Part shown: positions 45,672-55,560 of the stretch, in pieces
How positions within the stretch are numbered: position 1 is the first letter of the stretch
Layout of the letters: every line of letters starts with the position of its first letter
Assembly (NCBI GenBank): GCA_025655575.1
Contig: JAHXIP010000005.1
Coordinates: 1-64,000, forward strand
Length of the DNA stretch: 64,000 nt
Direction: 5' to 3'
From: Candidatus Thiodiazotropha sp. (ex Monitilora ramsayi)
GTDB taxonomy: Bacteria > Pseudomonadota > Gammaproteobacteria > Chromatiales > Chromatiaceae
Notes under the pieces: model-generated
The model's database searches: none
Seen by the model: the letters and a program-made list of their open reading frames with translations, nothing else
What the model was told of the DNA's origin: nothing
Made by a program: the position numbers and the translations under genes

Positions 45672-46256
45672 GTGTCGAGCGTGGATAATAAGACAGTTGA
45701 AGAAAAAAATATTAGGAATCAACAGCTAACAGAGCTGTTGGCGGCTTGCGCCCTGAACGACCAGAAAGCTTTTGCCCGCCTTTATCAAATGACATCAGCG
45801 AATCTGTATGGTGTTGTGCTGCGTATACTGAATAGAGAAGCGTGGGCGGAGGACTGCCTGCAGGAGGCTTTTGTCAAAATCTGGAACAATGCGGATCGCT
45901 ACCGGCCTTACCTGGCGGCACCGATGACCTGGATGATGACAATAGCTCGAAATCAGGCGCTTGATCAACTGCGCCGACGTCGGCGTGAGGTGATGGAATC
46001 TGATGGACATGCGTTTCGCGAAGAGGTTGACCATGATCCGTTGCCTCTGGAAAACCTAACGCAGAGTGATGAGGGAATACGCCTCAAAACGTGTCTGGAT
46101 CAGTTGAAGGAGAAGCAGCGGCAAATGATTGCCATGGCCTATTTTAAGGGCCTCACGCATGATGAGCTTGCGAATCAGACAGATACGCCGTTGGGTACCG
46201 TTAAGACATGGATTCGTCGTGGTCTGGAGCAGCTTAGGAGGTGTCTGGAGCCATGA
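45672..46256 (+). CDS. ECF sigma factor (SigK-like)
   Basis: A 194-residue sigma-70 family protein. Region 2 contains AFARLYQMTSANLYGVVLRIL and AEDCLQEAFVKIWNNADRY; region 4 has LTHDELANQTDTPLGTVKTWIRRGLEQLR. It starts with GTG 45672 after a very strong GAGGAGGGGG site. The overlap with the following anti-sigma gene, and that gene's RskA-type domain, place it with the SigK/RskA group rather than with the zf-HC2 pair at 11-12 kb. Confidence 0.92.
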   Translation: MSSVDNKTVEEKNIRNQQLTELLAACALNDQKAFARLYQMTSANLYGVVLRILNREAWAEDCLQEAFVKIWNNADRYRPYLAAPMTWMMTIARNQALDQLRRRRREVMESDGHAFREEVDHDPLPLENLTQSDEGIRLKTCLDQLKEKQRQMIAMAYFKGLTHDELANQTDTPLGTVKTWIRRGLEQLRRCLEP

Positions 46257-46942
46257 TGAAAGATAGTGAAAACCAAGATAGCAACATCCATGCAGGTGAA
46301 TATGTACTGGGTACGCTGCAGGGTGTAGAACTTGCCGAATTTGAGCAGCGACTGCTGGATGATCTGCAGTTGCAAGCTGAAGTCGATGCTTGGGAACGCC
46401 GGCTTGGTCCATTGATGGAGACCGTGGAACCGGTGCAGCCTCCGGCCTCAGTCTGGCAGAAATTGGAGCAGCGTACATCACCCAATAAAACAGCATCTCC
46501 GATATCTGGGCTCTGGAGTAATTTACAGTTCTGGCGTGCGCTCGGCATGGTGGCAGCAACGGTAGTGCTGGGTCTTGCCTTGACACTGTTTACTGCACGT
46601 CAAGTAGACCTGGGTATGGACAGCATGATGGTGGTGCTAAACGATCAGTCTGCTGCTGGGTGGATTGTTGCAGCCCGGCACAACCAAGGTTACCTCAACG
46701 TAAAGGCAGTGGAGCCCTCCAATTTACCCACTGGCAAGGTCTGCCAGCTTTGGATGGAAGATGAGAATGGGAATTTATTTCCTCTAGGTGTACTTCCGCA
46801 CAGTGGCAACAAGGAATTGGCGATGCCCGTTAAGCACACTACCAATCAGCGTTTCATGGTTTCCATCGAGGAAGAAGAGCTCCTGCCGACCAAAAAGCCG
46901 AGCCAAGAGATCGTTTTTGAAGGCCGTTTGACAGAAATCTGA
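46253..46942 (+). CDS. Anti-sigma factor (RskA/anti-sigma-K type)
   Basis: A 229-residue membrane anti-sigma factor. The N-terminal cytoplasmic part (about 1-90) includes AGEYVLGTLQGVELAEFEQRL, typical of the family. A transmembrane helix lies at about 93-117 (ALGMVAATVVLGLALTLF), then a RskA periplasmic domain with QSAAGWIVAARHNQGYLNV and the closing PTKKPSQEIVFEG. ATG 46253 overlaps the sigma stop (ATGA), so the pair is translationally coupled. Confidence 0.92.
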   Translation: MMKDSENQDSNIHAGEYVLGTLQGVELAEFEQRLLDDLQLQAEVDAWERRLGPLMETVEPVQPPASVWQKLEQRTSPNKTASPISGLWSNLQFWRALGMVAATVVLGLALTLFTARQVDLGMDSMMVVLNDQSAAGWIVAARHNQGYLNVKAVEPSNLPTGKVCQLWMEDENGNLFPLGVLPHSGNKELAMPVKHTTNQRFMVSIEEEELLPTKKPSQEIVFEGRLTEI

Positions 46943-47209
46943 TTTTTTCGATTTCTTCCAAAATTGACTAAATCTTGTCCGTAGTCAATTCCCGAGTGAT
47001 ATGATTCAGTATACTGCTGCCGACCGGTTCTGAACCCGGCAGATCGCTTGTGTGCGTGGGTGGATAGGATGGCTGCCTACCTCGCGAATACTATTTGAGG
47101 TCATTTTCTCAGCTTTTCTTATCCTGATGTCAGAGCCTGAAAATCGGACTCGGTGGAAAAGTCACCTTAGCTTGAGACGGTATGACTGGTCCTTAGGCTG
47201 TAACTGAAT

Positions 47210-49765
47210 GTGAGCTTGCCAGTGCAAAAACTCATGGAGATCATACCTGGGTTGGATTCCTACCGGGGACGGTATGCTTACTTGTCGCTACTTGCCGTCA
47301 TTGCGCTCATGGCGATTGCCTATGTTGGCTGGAGTCATGTCAGCAAAACAAGCCATTCCCAGATCCAAGCGATCAGCCAACGATCCCACACAGCCGGGTT
47401 GCTACTGGACATACAGACCCAGCTTAATCGGCTGGAAAATCACCTGCATCGTCTCCTGCTTGATCCCAGTTTAGGTGATACTCAGGAAACGAACGCAATG
47501 CTTGGTGAGTTGGACACAAGACTTCATTCGCTATTCAACTCCCTACAGAATGTATCATCCAGGCAGGCCAGCCTGGCATCAAGCCTGCTGGCTGACTGTA
47601 AAGCGTTGAATCGAGAAGTGACACAACTCGTCGAGATTCGTAAAGAGGCTGAACGCTGGTTCCCTGCCATGCGGTTGATGCAGGATGAAATGTACCCAAG
47701 TCATAAGTTGCTAATTGGAGAGCTGCAGGAACTTCTGTATGAGATGGAGGCAGGGGTGACTACGGAAGCAACCCTGGAGGCGAATACACTGATTCGTGGC
47801 CTGCAAAGCGCCTGGCTCAGTATGATCGAGGAGATGCATCACTTCGTGACTTACCGCTTCGGTGTCATCGTTGGCGATTCACAATTCGATGTGCCTGATT
47901 ATCGAGCCAATATCGACTACTTCTCACAGCAGGTTCTTACGAAAATCGATGCATTGCGGCTTCACTACGGCAAGGGGGCAATCGATTCAGCAAAAATAGA
48001 GCATGTCGATCGCTTAATGGCGCATGCGAGTACCTGGATCAGTGCCAGTGAGCAGGTCTTTATTGCCATGGAGAAAAAGGTCTGGCGGCATGACTTGCAG
48101 CTGATGCGTGAATCAATCGCTCCGATAATGGTTCGCATGCGTGAGCGCTTTTCCCTGATAGATCTTCGCCTGGACAATGACTCAGTATCGGATATCACGC
48201 AGCTGACACAGACAGCCAAGCAATTATCAGAATCGATACTGAGTATTGCTGTCATGGGAATCCTGATGATTCTTGCCGCCTATCTCTATATCAACAGAAA
48301 CCTGCTTCAGCCGATTGCCCAAACGGCGTATGCGTTGAAGGAAGAGGCGAGGGGGGCGGTTGATATCAAGCCGCCGCCGGCAGATCTGCGGGAAACACGG
48401 GATCTCGTGGATGCATTCAATGAAATGCGCAGACAGGTTCACCAGCGTCAGCGCTATCTGGACCATATTGCACACCACGATGCGCTCACACAGCTTCCAA
48501 ACCGTGTTCTATTTCGCGATAGGCTCGAACATGCCCTTGCCATCGCTTTGCGAGGTGAAACTCAGGTCGGCCTGATGTTTCTCGATCTTGATCAATTCAA
48601 ACAGGTCAATGACAGTCTCGGTCATCTGGTCGGCGATGAGTTGCTGCAAACAGTAGCAGAGCGACTGATTTCCCTGGTTCGCAGTTCGGATACGGTTGCG
48701 CGACTGGGGGGGGATGAGTTCGCGATACTGGTAGAGGGGCTTACCACTCGGGAAGATATGTCATTGCTGGCCAAGAAGATTTTGCAGGTGGTGGAACAGC
48801 CGATGAAGCTGGCTGATCAGGATTTAAGGATATCGGTCTCCATTGGCATCGCAACAGCGCCCCATGATGATGTTTCTGCCGAATACTTGATTAGAGACGC
48901 AGATGCCGCGATGTATGAAGCCAAACGGCAAGGCAGGGCAGCCTATTGTTTCTTCAGCGGTGAACTGACCTCAAGGGCCTCTGAAAGTCTGCAGCGTGAG
49001 AGCCAGGTGCGACAGGCTGCAGAGAAGGATGAGTTTATTTTTCACTTTCAACCTGTTGTCGACAGCCATAACGGGGAGTTGTTCTGTTTCGAAGCGTTGA
49101 TGCGCTGGCAACACCCGACACGAGGTACGCTTCATCCTATAGACTTCCTCTCCGTTTTGGATGAGACCGGTGTCATTGGTAGCGTGATTGACCCGCTTTT
49201 AGAGCAGGCAATTGCCTTTCAACGTGAACAGTATCGACAGCGGGGTGAAAAAATAGCCGTCGCCATCAACCTGTCTGTCAGATTGCTGAATGCCCCGACA
49301 TTTCGCCGAAAGCTTCTGGAAAGAATGATCGCAGGAGATTTTTATTCAAACAGCCTGATACTTGAGATTACGGAAGATATTCTGATGCAGGATTTGGCTG
49401 AAGCAGAAGTCTTTCTGCAGCAGTTAAAAACACTGGGTGCACGGATTGCACTGGATGATTTTGGCACAGGACAGGCATCTTTGAGCCACCTTCGCCAATT
49501 CCCCTTCGATTTTCTCAAGATCGATCGTGAGTTTATCCGCAATGCAGATGCTGATTCAAACGATGCCAGTGTTGTACTGGCGATGATCCAATTGGCCCAT
49601 GCGCTTGGTATTAAAGTGATCGCCGAGGGGGTAGAGACCGAGTCTCAACTGGCATTTTTACAGGAGCTGAATTGTGATTACATCCAGGGATATCTGATCG
49701 GTGTCCCCAGCCATGCCAAACACCGGGTGGAGCTGACTCAACTCACACCCCTATTCGAGCGGTGA
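47210..49765 (+). CDS. Diguanylate cyclase/phosphodiesterase (GGDEF-EAL) membrane protein
   Basis: An 851-residue cyclic di-GMP enzyme. Two transmembrane helices (about 23-42 and 342-365) enclose a periplasmic helical sensing domain; a HAMP-like segment follows. The GGDEF domain (about 425-585) keeps RLGGDEFAIL; the EAL domain (about 605-840) keeps FEALMRWQHP, EITE, DDFGTG and EGVET, so both catalytic sites look intact. It starts with GTG 47210; no strong ribosome site. It could affect surface attachment, but no link to the fibre module is visible. Confidence 0.95.
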   Translation: MSLPVQKLMEIIPGLDSYRGRYAYLSLLAVIALMAIAYVGWSHVSKTSHSQIQAISQRSHTAGLLLDIQTQLNRLENHLHRLLLDPSLGDTQETNAMLGELDTRLHSLFNSLQNVSSRQASLASSLLADCKALNREVTQLVEIRKEAERWFPAMRLMQDEMYPSHKLLIGELQELLYEMEAGVTTEATLEANTLIRGLQSAWLSMIEEMHHFVTYRFGVIVGDSQFDVPDYRANIDYFSQQVLTKIDALRLHYGKGAIDSAKIEHVDRLMAHASTWISASEQVFIAMEKKVWRHDLQLMRESIAPIMVRMRERFSLIDLRLDNDSVSDITQLTQTAKQLSESILSIAVMGILMILAAYLYINRNLLQPIAQTAYALKEEARGAVDIKPPPADLRETRDLVDAFNEMRRQVHQRQRYLDHIAHHDALTQLPNRVLFRDRLEHALAIALRGETQVGLMFLDLDQFKQVNDSLGHLVGDELLQTVAERLISLVRSSDTVARLGGDEFAILVEGLTTREDMSLLAKKILQVVEQPMKLADQDLRISVSIGIATAPHDDVSAEYLIRDADAAMYEAKRQGRAAYCFFSGELTSRASESLQRESQVRQAAEKDEFIFHFQPVVDSHNGELFCFEALMRWQHPTRGTLHPIDFLSVLDETGVIGSVIDPLLEQAIAFQREQYRQRGEKIAVAINLSVRLLNAPTFRRKLLERMIAGDFYSNSLILEITEDILMQDLAEAEVFLQQLKTLGARIALDDFGTGQASLSHLRQFPFDFLKIDREFIRNADADSNDASVVLAMIQLAHALGIKVIAEGVETESQLAFLQELNCDYIQGYLIGVPSHAKHRVELTQLTPLFER

Positions 49766-49916
49766 TTGGTTAATCTGTGTGAATTCACTATTTCTGAGGT
49801 GACGGGTCTTGGCCTATCCGTAAAGTGAGCTTGAAAATCAAGCGTTGTGGCAAACATAACGACTTGAAATCAACGGCTTGTACATCGGTCATAAGGCAAT
49901 TGTTTTATCCAAAACC

Positions 49917-49945
49917 TTGACACATGGAGCAAAGTGACTTAGATT
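49917..49945 (+). promoter_or_regulatory. Promoter of tRNA-Glu
   Basis: TTGACA (49917-49922), 17 bp, TAGATT (49940-49945), followed by the GC-rich TCGCGCTCC discriminator; 50 bp before the tRNA. Confidence 0.65.
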
Positions 49946-49995
49946 TCGCGCTCCACTCTGCATGTGGGTCAAAAACGACACATTTACAGAGTGCT

Positions 49996-50071
49996 GTCCC
50001 CATCGTCTAGAGGCCTAGGACACTGGCCTTTCACGCCGGTAACAGGGGTTCGACTCCCCTTGGGGACGCCA
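49996..50071 (+). tRNA. tRNA-Glu (TTC)
   Basis: A 76-nt cloverleaf with acceptor GTCCCCA / TGGGGAC, anticodon TTC in loop CTTTCAC, T-loop TTCGACT and encoded CCA. Confidence 0.96.
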
Positions 50072-50079
50072 ATATAATC

Positions 50080-50111
50080 AAAGGGTTACGTTAACACGTA
50101 ACCCTTTTTTT
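50080..50111 (+). terminator. Intrinsic terminator after tRNA-Glu
   Basis: Perfect 11-bp stem AAAGGGTTACG / CGTAACCCTTT, 6-nt loop, followed by T residues. Confidence 0.88.
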
Positions 50112-50173
50112 ATGCCTTCGCTTGGGATGCTTTTTTTTAGTGGTGAATAATGTCAAGGCAGGGCTCTATAGCT

Positions 50174-51151
50174 TCATGGCAGTAAAATAGAGCTTCCCCT
50201 GGTGCGCCGATTTTCCAAATCGTCATGTGCGTGTCGTGCTTCACTCAGCGCATATTCCCGATGGATATTCATCTCTATTTTTCCTTGGCTACAAATAGTG
50301 AAAAGCGCCTCTGCACTTTTTTTCAGCTGAGAGGATGTCTTGACATAATCGAGTAGTGTTGGGCGTGTGATGAAGAGTGAACCCTTTTGGCTCAGTTCTG
50401 TGATGTCGAAGGGTGGTACCTTCCCTGATGATTGTCCAAAGGAGACCAGCAGACCCCTCGGTGCGAGACACGCCAGTGATGCCTGAAAGGTGTCGTGCCC
50501 TACTGAGTCGTAGACAACCGGCACCCCCATCCCCTGTGTTATCTCCTCGACACGTTGCGGGATATCCTCCTCCTGGTAGTTGATGACGTGTTTGCATCCG
50601 AGCTCCCTGGCTATGGTGGCCTTCTCCTCACTGCCGGCGGTGCCGATGACGGTAGCACCGATGGCAGATGCCCACTGACAGAGTATCTGGCCGACACCAC
50701 CCGACGCGGCATGGATGAGTAGGGTTTCTCCAGCTTTGACGGGGTAGGTTCTACATAGCAGGTATTCTGCCGTCATGCCCTTTAATAAAATAGCGGCAGC
50801 CTCTTTATCGCTGATCTCCTGGGGTATCCTCACCAACCGTTCGGCCGGAAAGTTTCTGGCATCTGCATACGCGCCCAATGGGCCACCCGCATAGGCTACC
50901 CGGTCACCGACAGAGAAACCGCTGACCGCTTCACCGATCGATTCGATAATACCTGCCGCCTCTACACCAGGTATAAAAGGCAGGGAAGGGGGAGGGTAGA
51001 GACCGGTGCGATAGTAGACGTCGATAAAGTTGAGGCCGATGGCCTGGTGACGGATACGTACCTCGCCAGGGCCAGGATCTGGAAGCATGATACTTTCGTA
51101 TCTCAAGTGATCACTGTCGCCATGTTGTCGAACCAGGATTGCCTTGGTCAT
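50174..51151 (-). CDS. Quinone oxidoreductase (zeta-crystallin-like, MDR superfamily)
   Basis: A 325-residue medium-chain dehydrogenase/reductase without the structural zinc site. PGVEAAGIIESIGEAVSGFSVGDRVAY and the NADPH-binding AASGGVGQILCQWASAIGATVIGTAGS identify quinone oxidoreductase Qor. It should reduce quinones or related electrophiles with NADPH. ATG 51151 has a GCGGAG site at good distance; an ATG at 51157 is too close to it. It neighbours the aromatic-degradation region and could detoxify catechol-derived quinones (inference). Confidence 0.93.
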   Translation of the reverse strand: MTKAILVRQHGDSDHLRYESIMLPDPGPGEVRIRHQAIGLNFIDVYYRTGLYPPPSLPFIPGVEAAGIIESIGEAVSGFSVGDRVAYAGGPLGAYADARNFPAERLVRIPQEISDKEAAAILLKGMTAEYLLCRTYPVKAGETLLIHAASGGVGQILCQWASAIGATVIGTAGSEEKATIARELGCKHVINYQEEDIPQRVEEITQGMGVPVVYDSVGHDTFQASLACLAPRGLLVSFGQSSGKVPPFDITELSQKGSLFITRPTLLDYVKTSSQLKKSAEALFTICSQGKIEMNIHREYALSEARHAHDDLENRRTRGSSILLP

Positions 51152-51230
51152 GGGCATCTCCGCTGATAAAAAAAGAGTGAATCAGAAAAAGGGTCCAGGT
51201 TGATTCTTTCCAGGAATATTACGAAATACA

Positions 51231-52511
51231 TCAATCTAAACCCAATAGATCAAAGAGGTTCAGCGCCGTCATGGAAAGTAAAAGCATCACCGCACTGTAG
51301 ATACCATTCCATTTCAGACTGTCGAGTCCCTGTTGACGATATCTGCCTTGCATGGAGAGATTGATACCGGAATAGGGGCTGCTTGCGACACCAATGGCCC
51401 AGGCCGAAAGAAACGTCATCGCAAGCAGTGTTCCATTCGGATTCAGCGGCGCCAGCAGTGTGCCTAGAGCAGCGATATTGATTACGGGATGTACGCCCAG
51501 AATAGAAGTGAAAACCATGAAGAAAAGCACAAGGGATGCCTCAATACCGCCAAATGAGGAAAAGGGGAGCCATCCGCCAAATACAGCGAATACTGCATTT
51601 AAACCAGCCGCCATCACACCGGCAGCGAGGAACAGGCTCAACTCATTCTGCATGCCGGGCAGATCTACAGTTATATGATTTTGAATGCGAGTTAAAGGGT
51701 GCTTGAAGCGAATAAATAACACCAACAAGGATAAGGTGGGCGCCAGCAAGCAGATGATTCCCAGGATATGCCAGTCCGATTTCCATTGATGCACCAACAG
51801 TACGCCCAAGGCCAGGAGAGCGGGTAGCGTGAGTGCAGAAATATGCATGGGATAACCCGTGAAGTTATCGCTGCGCTGACAACCCAGGGCGGTCATCAGT
51901 AGGGCAAACGCTGCCAGTGGCATACCCATTAGCCAGATCTGGGGGAGACTGGCGCCCGGTGCGTATGTCAGCGCAGCCGCCATAGCGGCAAAGAAGGGAG
52001 ACCAAAAGGCGGCTGCGGAAAACCCCCGTGTAAGAACCACGGTTTGTGTCTGGCTAAGGCGTCCCAGTCGGCTGATTCTGTCACCCATGATGAAGACCGA
52101 TGAGAGGTTGATGACAGCGCCAAAAAGATGCACGCCGAAGAGGGTTGACCAGACCGCTCGTCGTCCTGATGGCAGCACCTCGCCAGCTTGCGTATCCGGA
52201 CGGGTGATGAGTCGCAGAAAACTGACAGCAGTCAGCATGCCCAACAGCAATGCGTTTCCCGATAGGATCATCTGCCAGTCAACTGAAACCTGTTGTATGA
52301 GACCCCAGGCAATTCCAATAAGGCCGACCATGAACAGAATAAAGACTTGGCGTTGGGTCTGGACCGAGATGTCCGGCATCAGTAATAGACCGGCGCTCCA
52401 AGTAAGAATACCAATTGCCACTTTGGGAAAACTGGGAAAAAGGGTATGGGTTACCGCGGCAATGATCGCCACGGAAAGCAACCATCCCGCAATGGCTCGA
52501 CGGTAGTTCAC
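51231..52511 (-). CDS. Multi-spanning membrane protein, putative permease
   Basis: A 426-residue protein with about 11-12 hydrophobic helices spread over its length, not recognised as a named family. Two halves are separated by a polar loop near residue 280 (RIQNHITVDLPGMQNEL). GVHPVINIAALGTLLAPLNPN in the second half recalls the re-entrant loops of anion or dicarboxylate transporters. It overlaps the AEC carrier gene by 4 bp (ATGA-type), so the two are co-transcribed. Possibly an aromatic or organic-acid permease of the nearby cluster, but unproven. Confidence 0.75.
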   Translation of the reverse strand: MNYRRAIAGWLLSVAIIAAVTHTLFPSFPKVAIGILTWSAGLLLMPDISVQTQRQVFILFMVGLIGIAWGLIQQVSVDWQMILSGNALLLGMLTAVSFLRLITRPDTQAGEVLPSGRRAVWSTLFGVHLFGAVINLSSVFIMGDRISRLGRLSQTQTVVLTRGFSAAAFWSPFFAAMAAALTYAPGASLPQIWLMGMPLAAFALLMTALGCQRSDNFTGYPMHISALTLPALLALGVLLVHQWKSDWHILGIICLLAPTLSLLVLFIRFKHPLTRIQNHITVDLPGMQNELSLFLAAGVMAAGLNAVFAVFGGWLPFSSFGGIEASLVLFFMVFTSILGVHPVINIAALGTLLAPLNPNGTLLAMTFLSAWAIGVASSPYSGINLSMQGRYRQQGLDSLKWNGIYSAVMLLLSMTALNLFDLLGLD

Positions 52512-53380
52512 AGGATGAAGACCAGGGCAAAGGGGATGATGGCCAAGCTTGCGAGATTGCCGAATGCCACCATGGATGCGACCTCATTCGATGATCGGTG
52601 GAATCTCTCAGCCAGGAGAAAATTCATCACGGCAGGTGGCAGGATGGAAAAGAGTAGCAGTATCTTGCGCATCTCTTCCGAAGGTTGCAGCAAGAGAATG
52701 GCTGCCACAGCACTGATAATGCCTGTTGCCGGGCAGAGTATGGCGCCTGCCAGGCCAGCCTTCCAATGGCTGATATCTACATGGATCAGGCGTACCCCGA
52801 GGGCTACCAGCATGAGCGGTATGGCGACCTGGGAGAGCATTTCGAGTCCCGGTAAGAGTAGTGCAGGTGTGTGCCAGTCGGTGATGTGGGCAGCTATGCC
52901 GGTCAGTGTTGATAGAAAAACCGGATTCTTCAAGAGCTGCATAGGATCAAGACGCCCACTGACCAACCAGATGCCCAGGCTAAAGTGGAGGCTGGTGGAG
53001 ACCACAAACGCAACAACGGCAAAAGGTAACATCTCATTACCGAATGCGAGTGCTGCCAAAGGTAGTCCCAGGTTGCCCGAGTTGTTGAACATCATGGGTG
53101 GTAACAAGACCCGCGACTGAAATTTTAACAGGTGGGCCAACGGCCAGGCTAAAATGCCTGAACCCAGCACGATGATGGCAGCTCCCCAGGCGACGGACTG
53201 CCATTCAGGGGAATCCGGTATCTTCTCTGACAGGACATAGAAGAGCAGGGCCGGCACGAAGAGATTCATATTGATGCGGTTGGCCGAGTCCATATCGCTG
53301 CCATTGAGCCGCCCATAGAGATAACCGACCAAGGCGATTCCAAACACCGGCAGTGTGACTTCGAGTATCTGGCTAAACAT
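52508..53380 (-). CDS. AEC (auxin efflux carrier) family transporter
   Basis: A 290-residue membrane protein with ten predicted helices in two homologous halves. PALLFYVLSEKIP and the conserved NSGNLGLPLAALAFG in helix 4 identify the AEC family, which moves organic anions such as malate or malonate. It lies 60 bp from the sigma-54 activator gene on the same strand and upstream of the unknown permease. Confidence 0.88.
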   Translation of the reverse strand: MFSQILEVTLPVFGIALVGYLYGRLNGSDMDSANRINMNLFVPALLFYVLSEKIPDSPEWQSVAWGAAIIVLGSGILAWPLAHLLKFQSRVLLPPMMFNNSGNLGLPLAALAFGNEMLPFAVVAFVVSTSLHFSLGIWLVSGRLDPMQLLKNPVFLSTLTGIAAHITDWHTPALLLPGLEMLSQVAIPLMLVALGVRLIHVDISHWKAGLAGAILCPATGIISAVAAILLLQPSEEMRKILLLFSILPPAVMNFLLAERFHRSSNEVASMVAFGNLASLAIIPFALVFIL

Positions 53381-53440
53381 GAAGCGTGTGTGATTCTTTT
53401 TTTAGTGAAGGTATCTGGGATGAAACTCGCTTCGTGCTAT

Positions 53441-55105
53441 CTATTCACTGTCACGTTTTTTTAATCGATATGCCAGTTGTGGACGGGTCATGCCGAGCAA
53501 TCTGGCAGCCTGACTGAGATTGCCGTTTGCTTTATCGACCGCAGATTCCAGCATCAGTGTTTCCACTGCTTCAAGGCTGCCGGATTGGTCCAGCACCTGA
53601 TCCACAAGAGAGTCGAGCGGTATCCCTTCCGAAGTGGCGGATGGAAATGTGGATGGTGTGTCCTTGCTCATGTTAAGACATGGAAAGAGGTCTTTCAGAT
53701 CGATAGCATCACCATTGGCAACAATGATGACACCCCGCTCTATCATATTTTCCAGTTCGCGTATGTTGCCGGGCCAGTTGTATTCAACCAGTGATTGCAG
53801 TGCACGTTCAGTAATACCACTGACACGCTTTCCATGCCTCGCTGTGTACTTCTCGAGGAAACGCTCAACCAGCAATTCGATGTCATCCTTGCGTTCTCTC
53901 AAGGGTGGGATGATGACCGGATAAATGTTGAGTCGATAGTAAAGATCGGAACGGAAACGTCCTGCAGCCACTGCATCCTGTAGATCGACATTCGTGGCAG
54001 CGATGACTCGCACGTCAACTTTACGCGTTCTGGTATCACCTACACGCTCTATCTCGCCTTCCTGTAAAACGCGCAGTAATTTCGCTTGGGCATTCATTGA
54101 GAGTTCACCGACTTCATCGAGGAAGAGGGTGCCGCCATGTGCGCGCTCAAAGCGGCCGGGACGTGATTGCAACGCACCGGTGTAAGCACCTTTTTCCACA
54201 CCGAACAGTTCCGACTCGATAAGTTCCTCCGGAATGGTCGTGCAGTTGATAGCGACGAACGGACTCTTTGCTTGTGGGCTAATACTATGCAGGGCGCGTG
54301 CGAACATCTCTTTACCAACACCGGTTTCCCCCAGTAGCAGAACGGTGACGTGGCTTTCAGCCACCTTACGTAGCATGTCGCAGGCTTCGATAAATGCCTG
54401 TGAGGCCCCGACCATATCGCCGATACCCGTATCTTCCTGCAAAGAATCACGCAAGTGGCTGACTTCATCCTGTAAAGCAAGGAGTTGTTCAGCCATCGGA
54501 TCGGGTCGATAATGGCGTCGCTCTTCGTCAACATCATCCCAGTCTTCAATGGGTTTGCCGATAATGCGGCAGTGGCGGTCTCCCTTGGCCTTGCACTCCA
54601 CCTCCCGGTAGGCAATGAATCGGCCCATGATTTCACTGGTGTAACCGGATGCATAACCGATCTGTGTCCAGCAGACAGGCTCAGGATGAATGCCGAAAAG
54701 TTTCAAGTGCTCTGAGGCCTCATGGGAGTTTTCCCAGAGAAATTCACCATAGAAGTGACGTTGACGGATATCGATATCGATCTTGATCGGTTTAACGTGT
54801 ACCACACCTTCCAGGGTATGCAGACGAGGCCCCATCATCAGGAGGTCTTCGTCGTTTGATTCAGGCAACAGTTTACGCGCGAGTTCCGCGTCTTTGGCAC
54901 CGGATGCATATCCCATACGGGTCAGTACGCCTCGTGCCCGATCGAGACCCAGCGTGTCCATGAGTTCCTTGCGAAGCGCCCCCATGGCATGCGTGTGCAT
55001 CAAAACCATGCGATGGTCGTTCAGCAGTATTTTTCCTGCATCGAATGTCAGATGTAGATTTCGATCTTCCGTAGGAAGACCGGAGATACTCAATTGAGAC
55101 GACAT
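53441..55105 (-). CDS. Sigma-54-dependent activator of the DmpR/XylR family
   Basis: A 554-residue regulator of aromatic catabolism. The XylR_N/V4R sensing domain (about 10-210) includes VLTRMGYASGAKDAELARKL and GYASGYTSEIMGR; in DmpR this part binds phenol. The AAA+ domain (about 235-465) has Walker A GETGVGKE, the sigma-54 contact GAYTGA (F replaced by Y) and Walker B GGTLFLDEVGEL. A Fis-type helix-turn-helix closes the protein (LSQAARLLGMTRPQLAYRLKK). GGAG serves ATG 55105; ATG 55123 is less favoured. It diverges from the phenol hydroxylase genes, which have a sigma-54 promoter. Confidence 0.95.
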   Translation of the reverse strand: MSSQLSISGLPTEDRNLHLTFDAGKILLNDHRMVLMHTHAMGALRKELMDTLGLDRARGVLTRMGYASGAKDAELARKLLPESNDEDLLMMGPRLHTLEGVVHVKPIKIDIDIRQRHFYGEFLWENSHEASEHLKLFGIHPEPVCWTQIGYASGYTSEIMGRFIAYREVECKAKGDRHCRIIGKPIEDWDDVDEERRHYRPDPMAEQLLALQDEVSHLRDSLQEDTGIGDMVGASQAFIEACDMLRKVAESHVTVLLLGETGVGKEMFARALHSISPQAKSPFVAINCTTIPEELIESELFGVEKGAYTGALQSRPGRFERAHGGTLFLDEVGELSMNAQAKLLRVLQEGEIERVGDTRTRKVDVRVIAATNVDLQDAVAAGRFRSDLYYRLNIYPVIIPPLRERKDDIELLVERFLEKYTARHGKRVSGITERALQSLVEYNWPGNIRELENMIERGVIIVANGDAIDLKDLFPCLNMSKDTPSTFPSATSEGIPLDSLVDQVLDQSGSLEAVETLMLESAVDKANGNLSQAARLLGMTRPQLAYRLKKRDSE

Positions 55106-55300
55106 GTTTACTCCATCCCACATGTCTGTGATGCGGGAAAAAATTCAGTATAAAAATCGTCCATGAAGAGGAGCATGATCTTGGAAAATTTTAGTAGTAA
55201 AGATCCTGGGGATCCGACCATGCGTACTCTTTTTATAGTGCGAACTGAATTTTTAATCAAATAATAAATTTATGGGTAATGGTATCGGCTGTTTGTGAAT

Positions 55301-55316
55301 TTGATCCGGCTGATCC
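55301..55316 (+). promoter_or_regulatory. Possible distal activator site
   Basis: TTGATC-CGGC-TGATCC is an imperfect dyad resembling DmpR/XylR upstream activating sequences (TTGATC-N4-GATCAA-like), about 175 bp before the -24/-12 promoter. Confidence 0.4.
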
Positions 55317-55381
55317 TGGGCAATTTACTGTCACATCATAAAACCCTGCCTTTAAATGTCTTATTTCATCAAATTTTCCAA

Positions 55382-55400
55382 ATGATCAAGCTGATTTGAT
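55382..55400 (+). promoter_or_regulatory. Possible proximal activator site
   Basis: TGATCAAGCTGATTTGAT contains ATCAA and TTGAT half-sites in inverted orientation, about 90-100 bp before the promoter. Two such sites are usual for this activator family. Confidence 0.4.
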
Positions 55401-55476
55401 TGTATCGTGAATTCCGGTCTATTCATCCGGATGCGGTTTTCGTAAAAATTATATATAAATCAATAAGATGAAATTT

Positions 55477-55495
55477 TTGGCATCCATTCTGCATT
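55477..55495 (+). promoter_or_regulatory. Sigma-54 (-24/-12) promoter of the phenol hydroxylase operon
   Basis: TTGGCATCCATTCTGCATT: GG at 55479-55480 and GC at 55491-55492, separated by exactly 10 bp, match the TGGC-N7-TTGC-type consensus closely. It lies 66 bp before the first gene. Confidence 0.85.
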
Positions 55496-55560
55496 GGTTT
55501 TAAGAGTAAAAGACAGAGGAGCCCACCTAGAGGCTTCCGCTTGATGAATTGGAGGATGCT

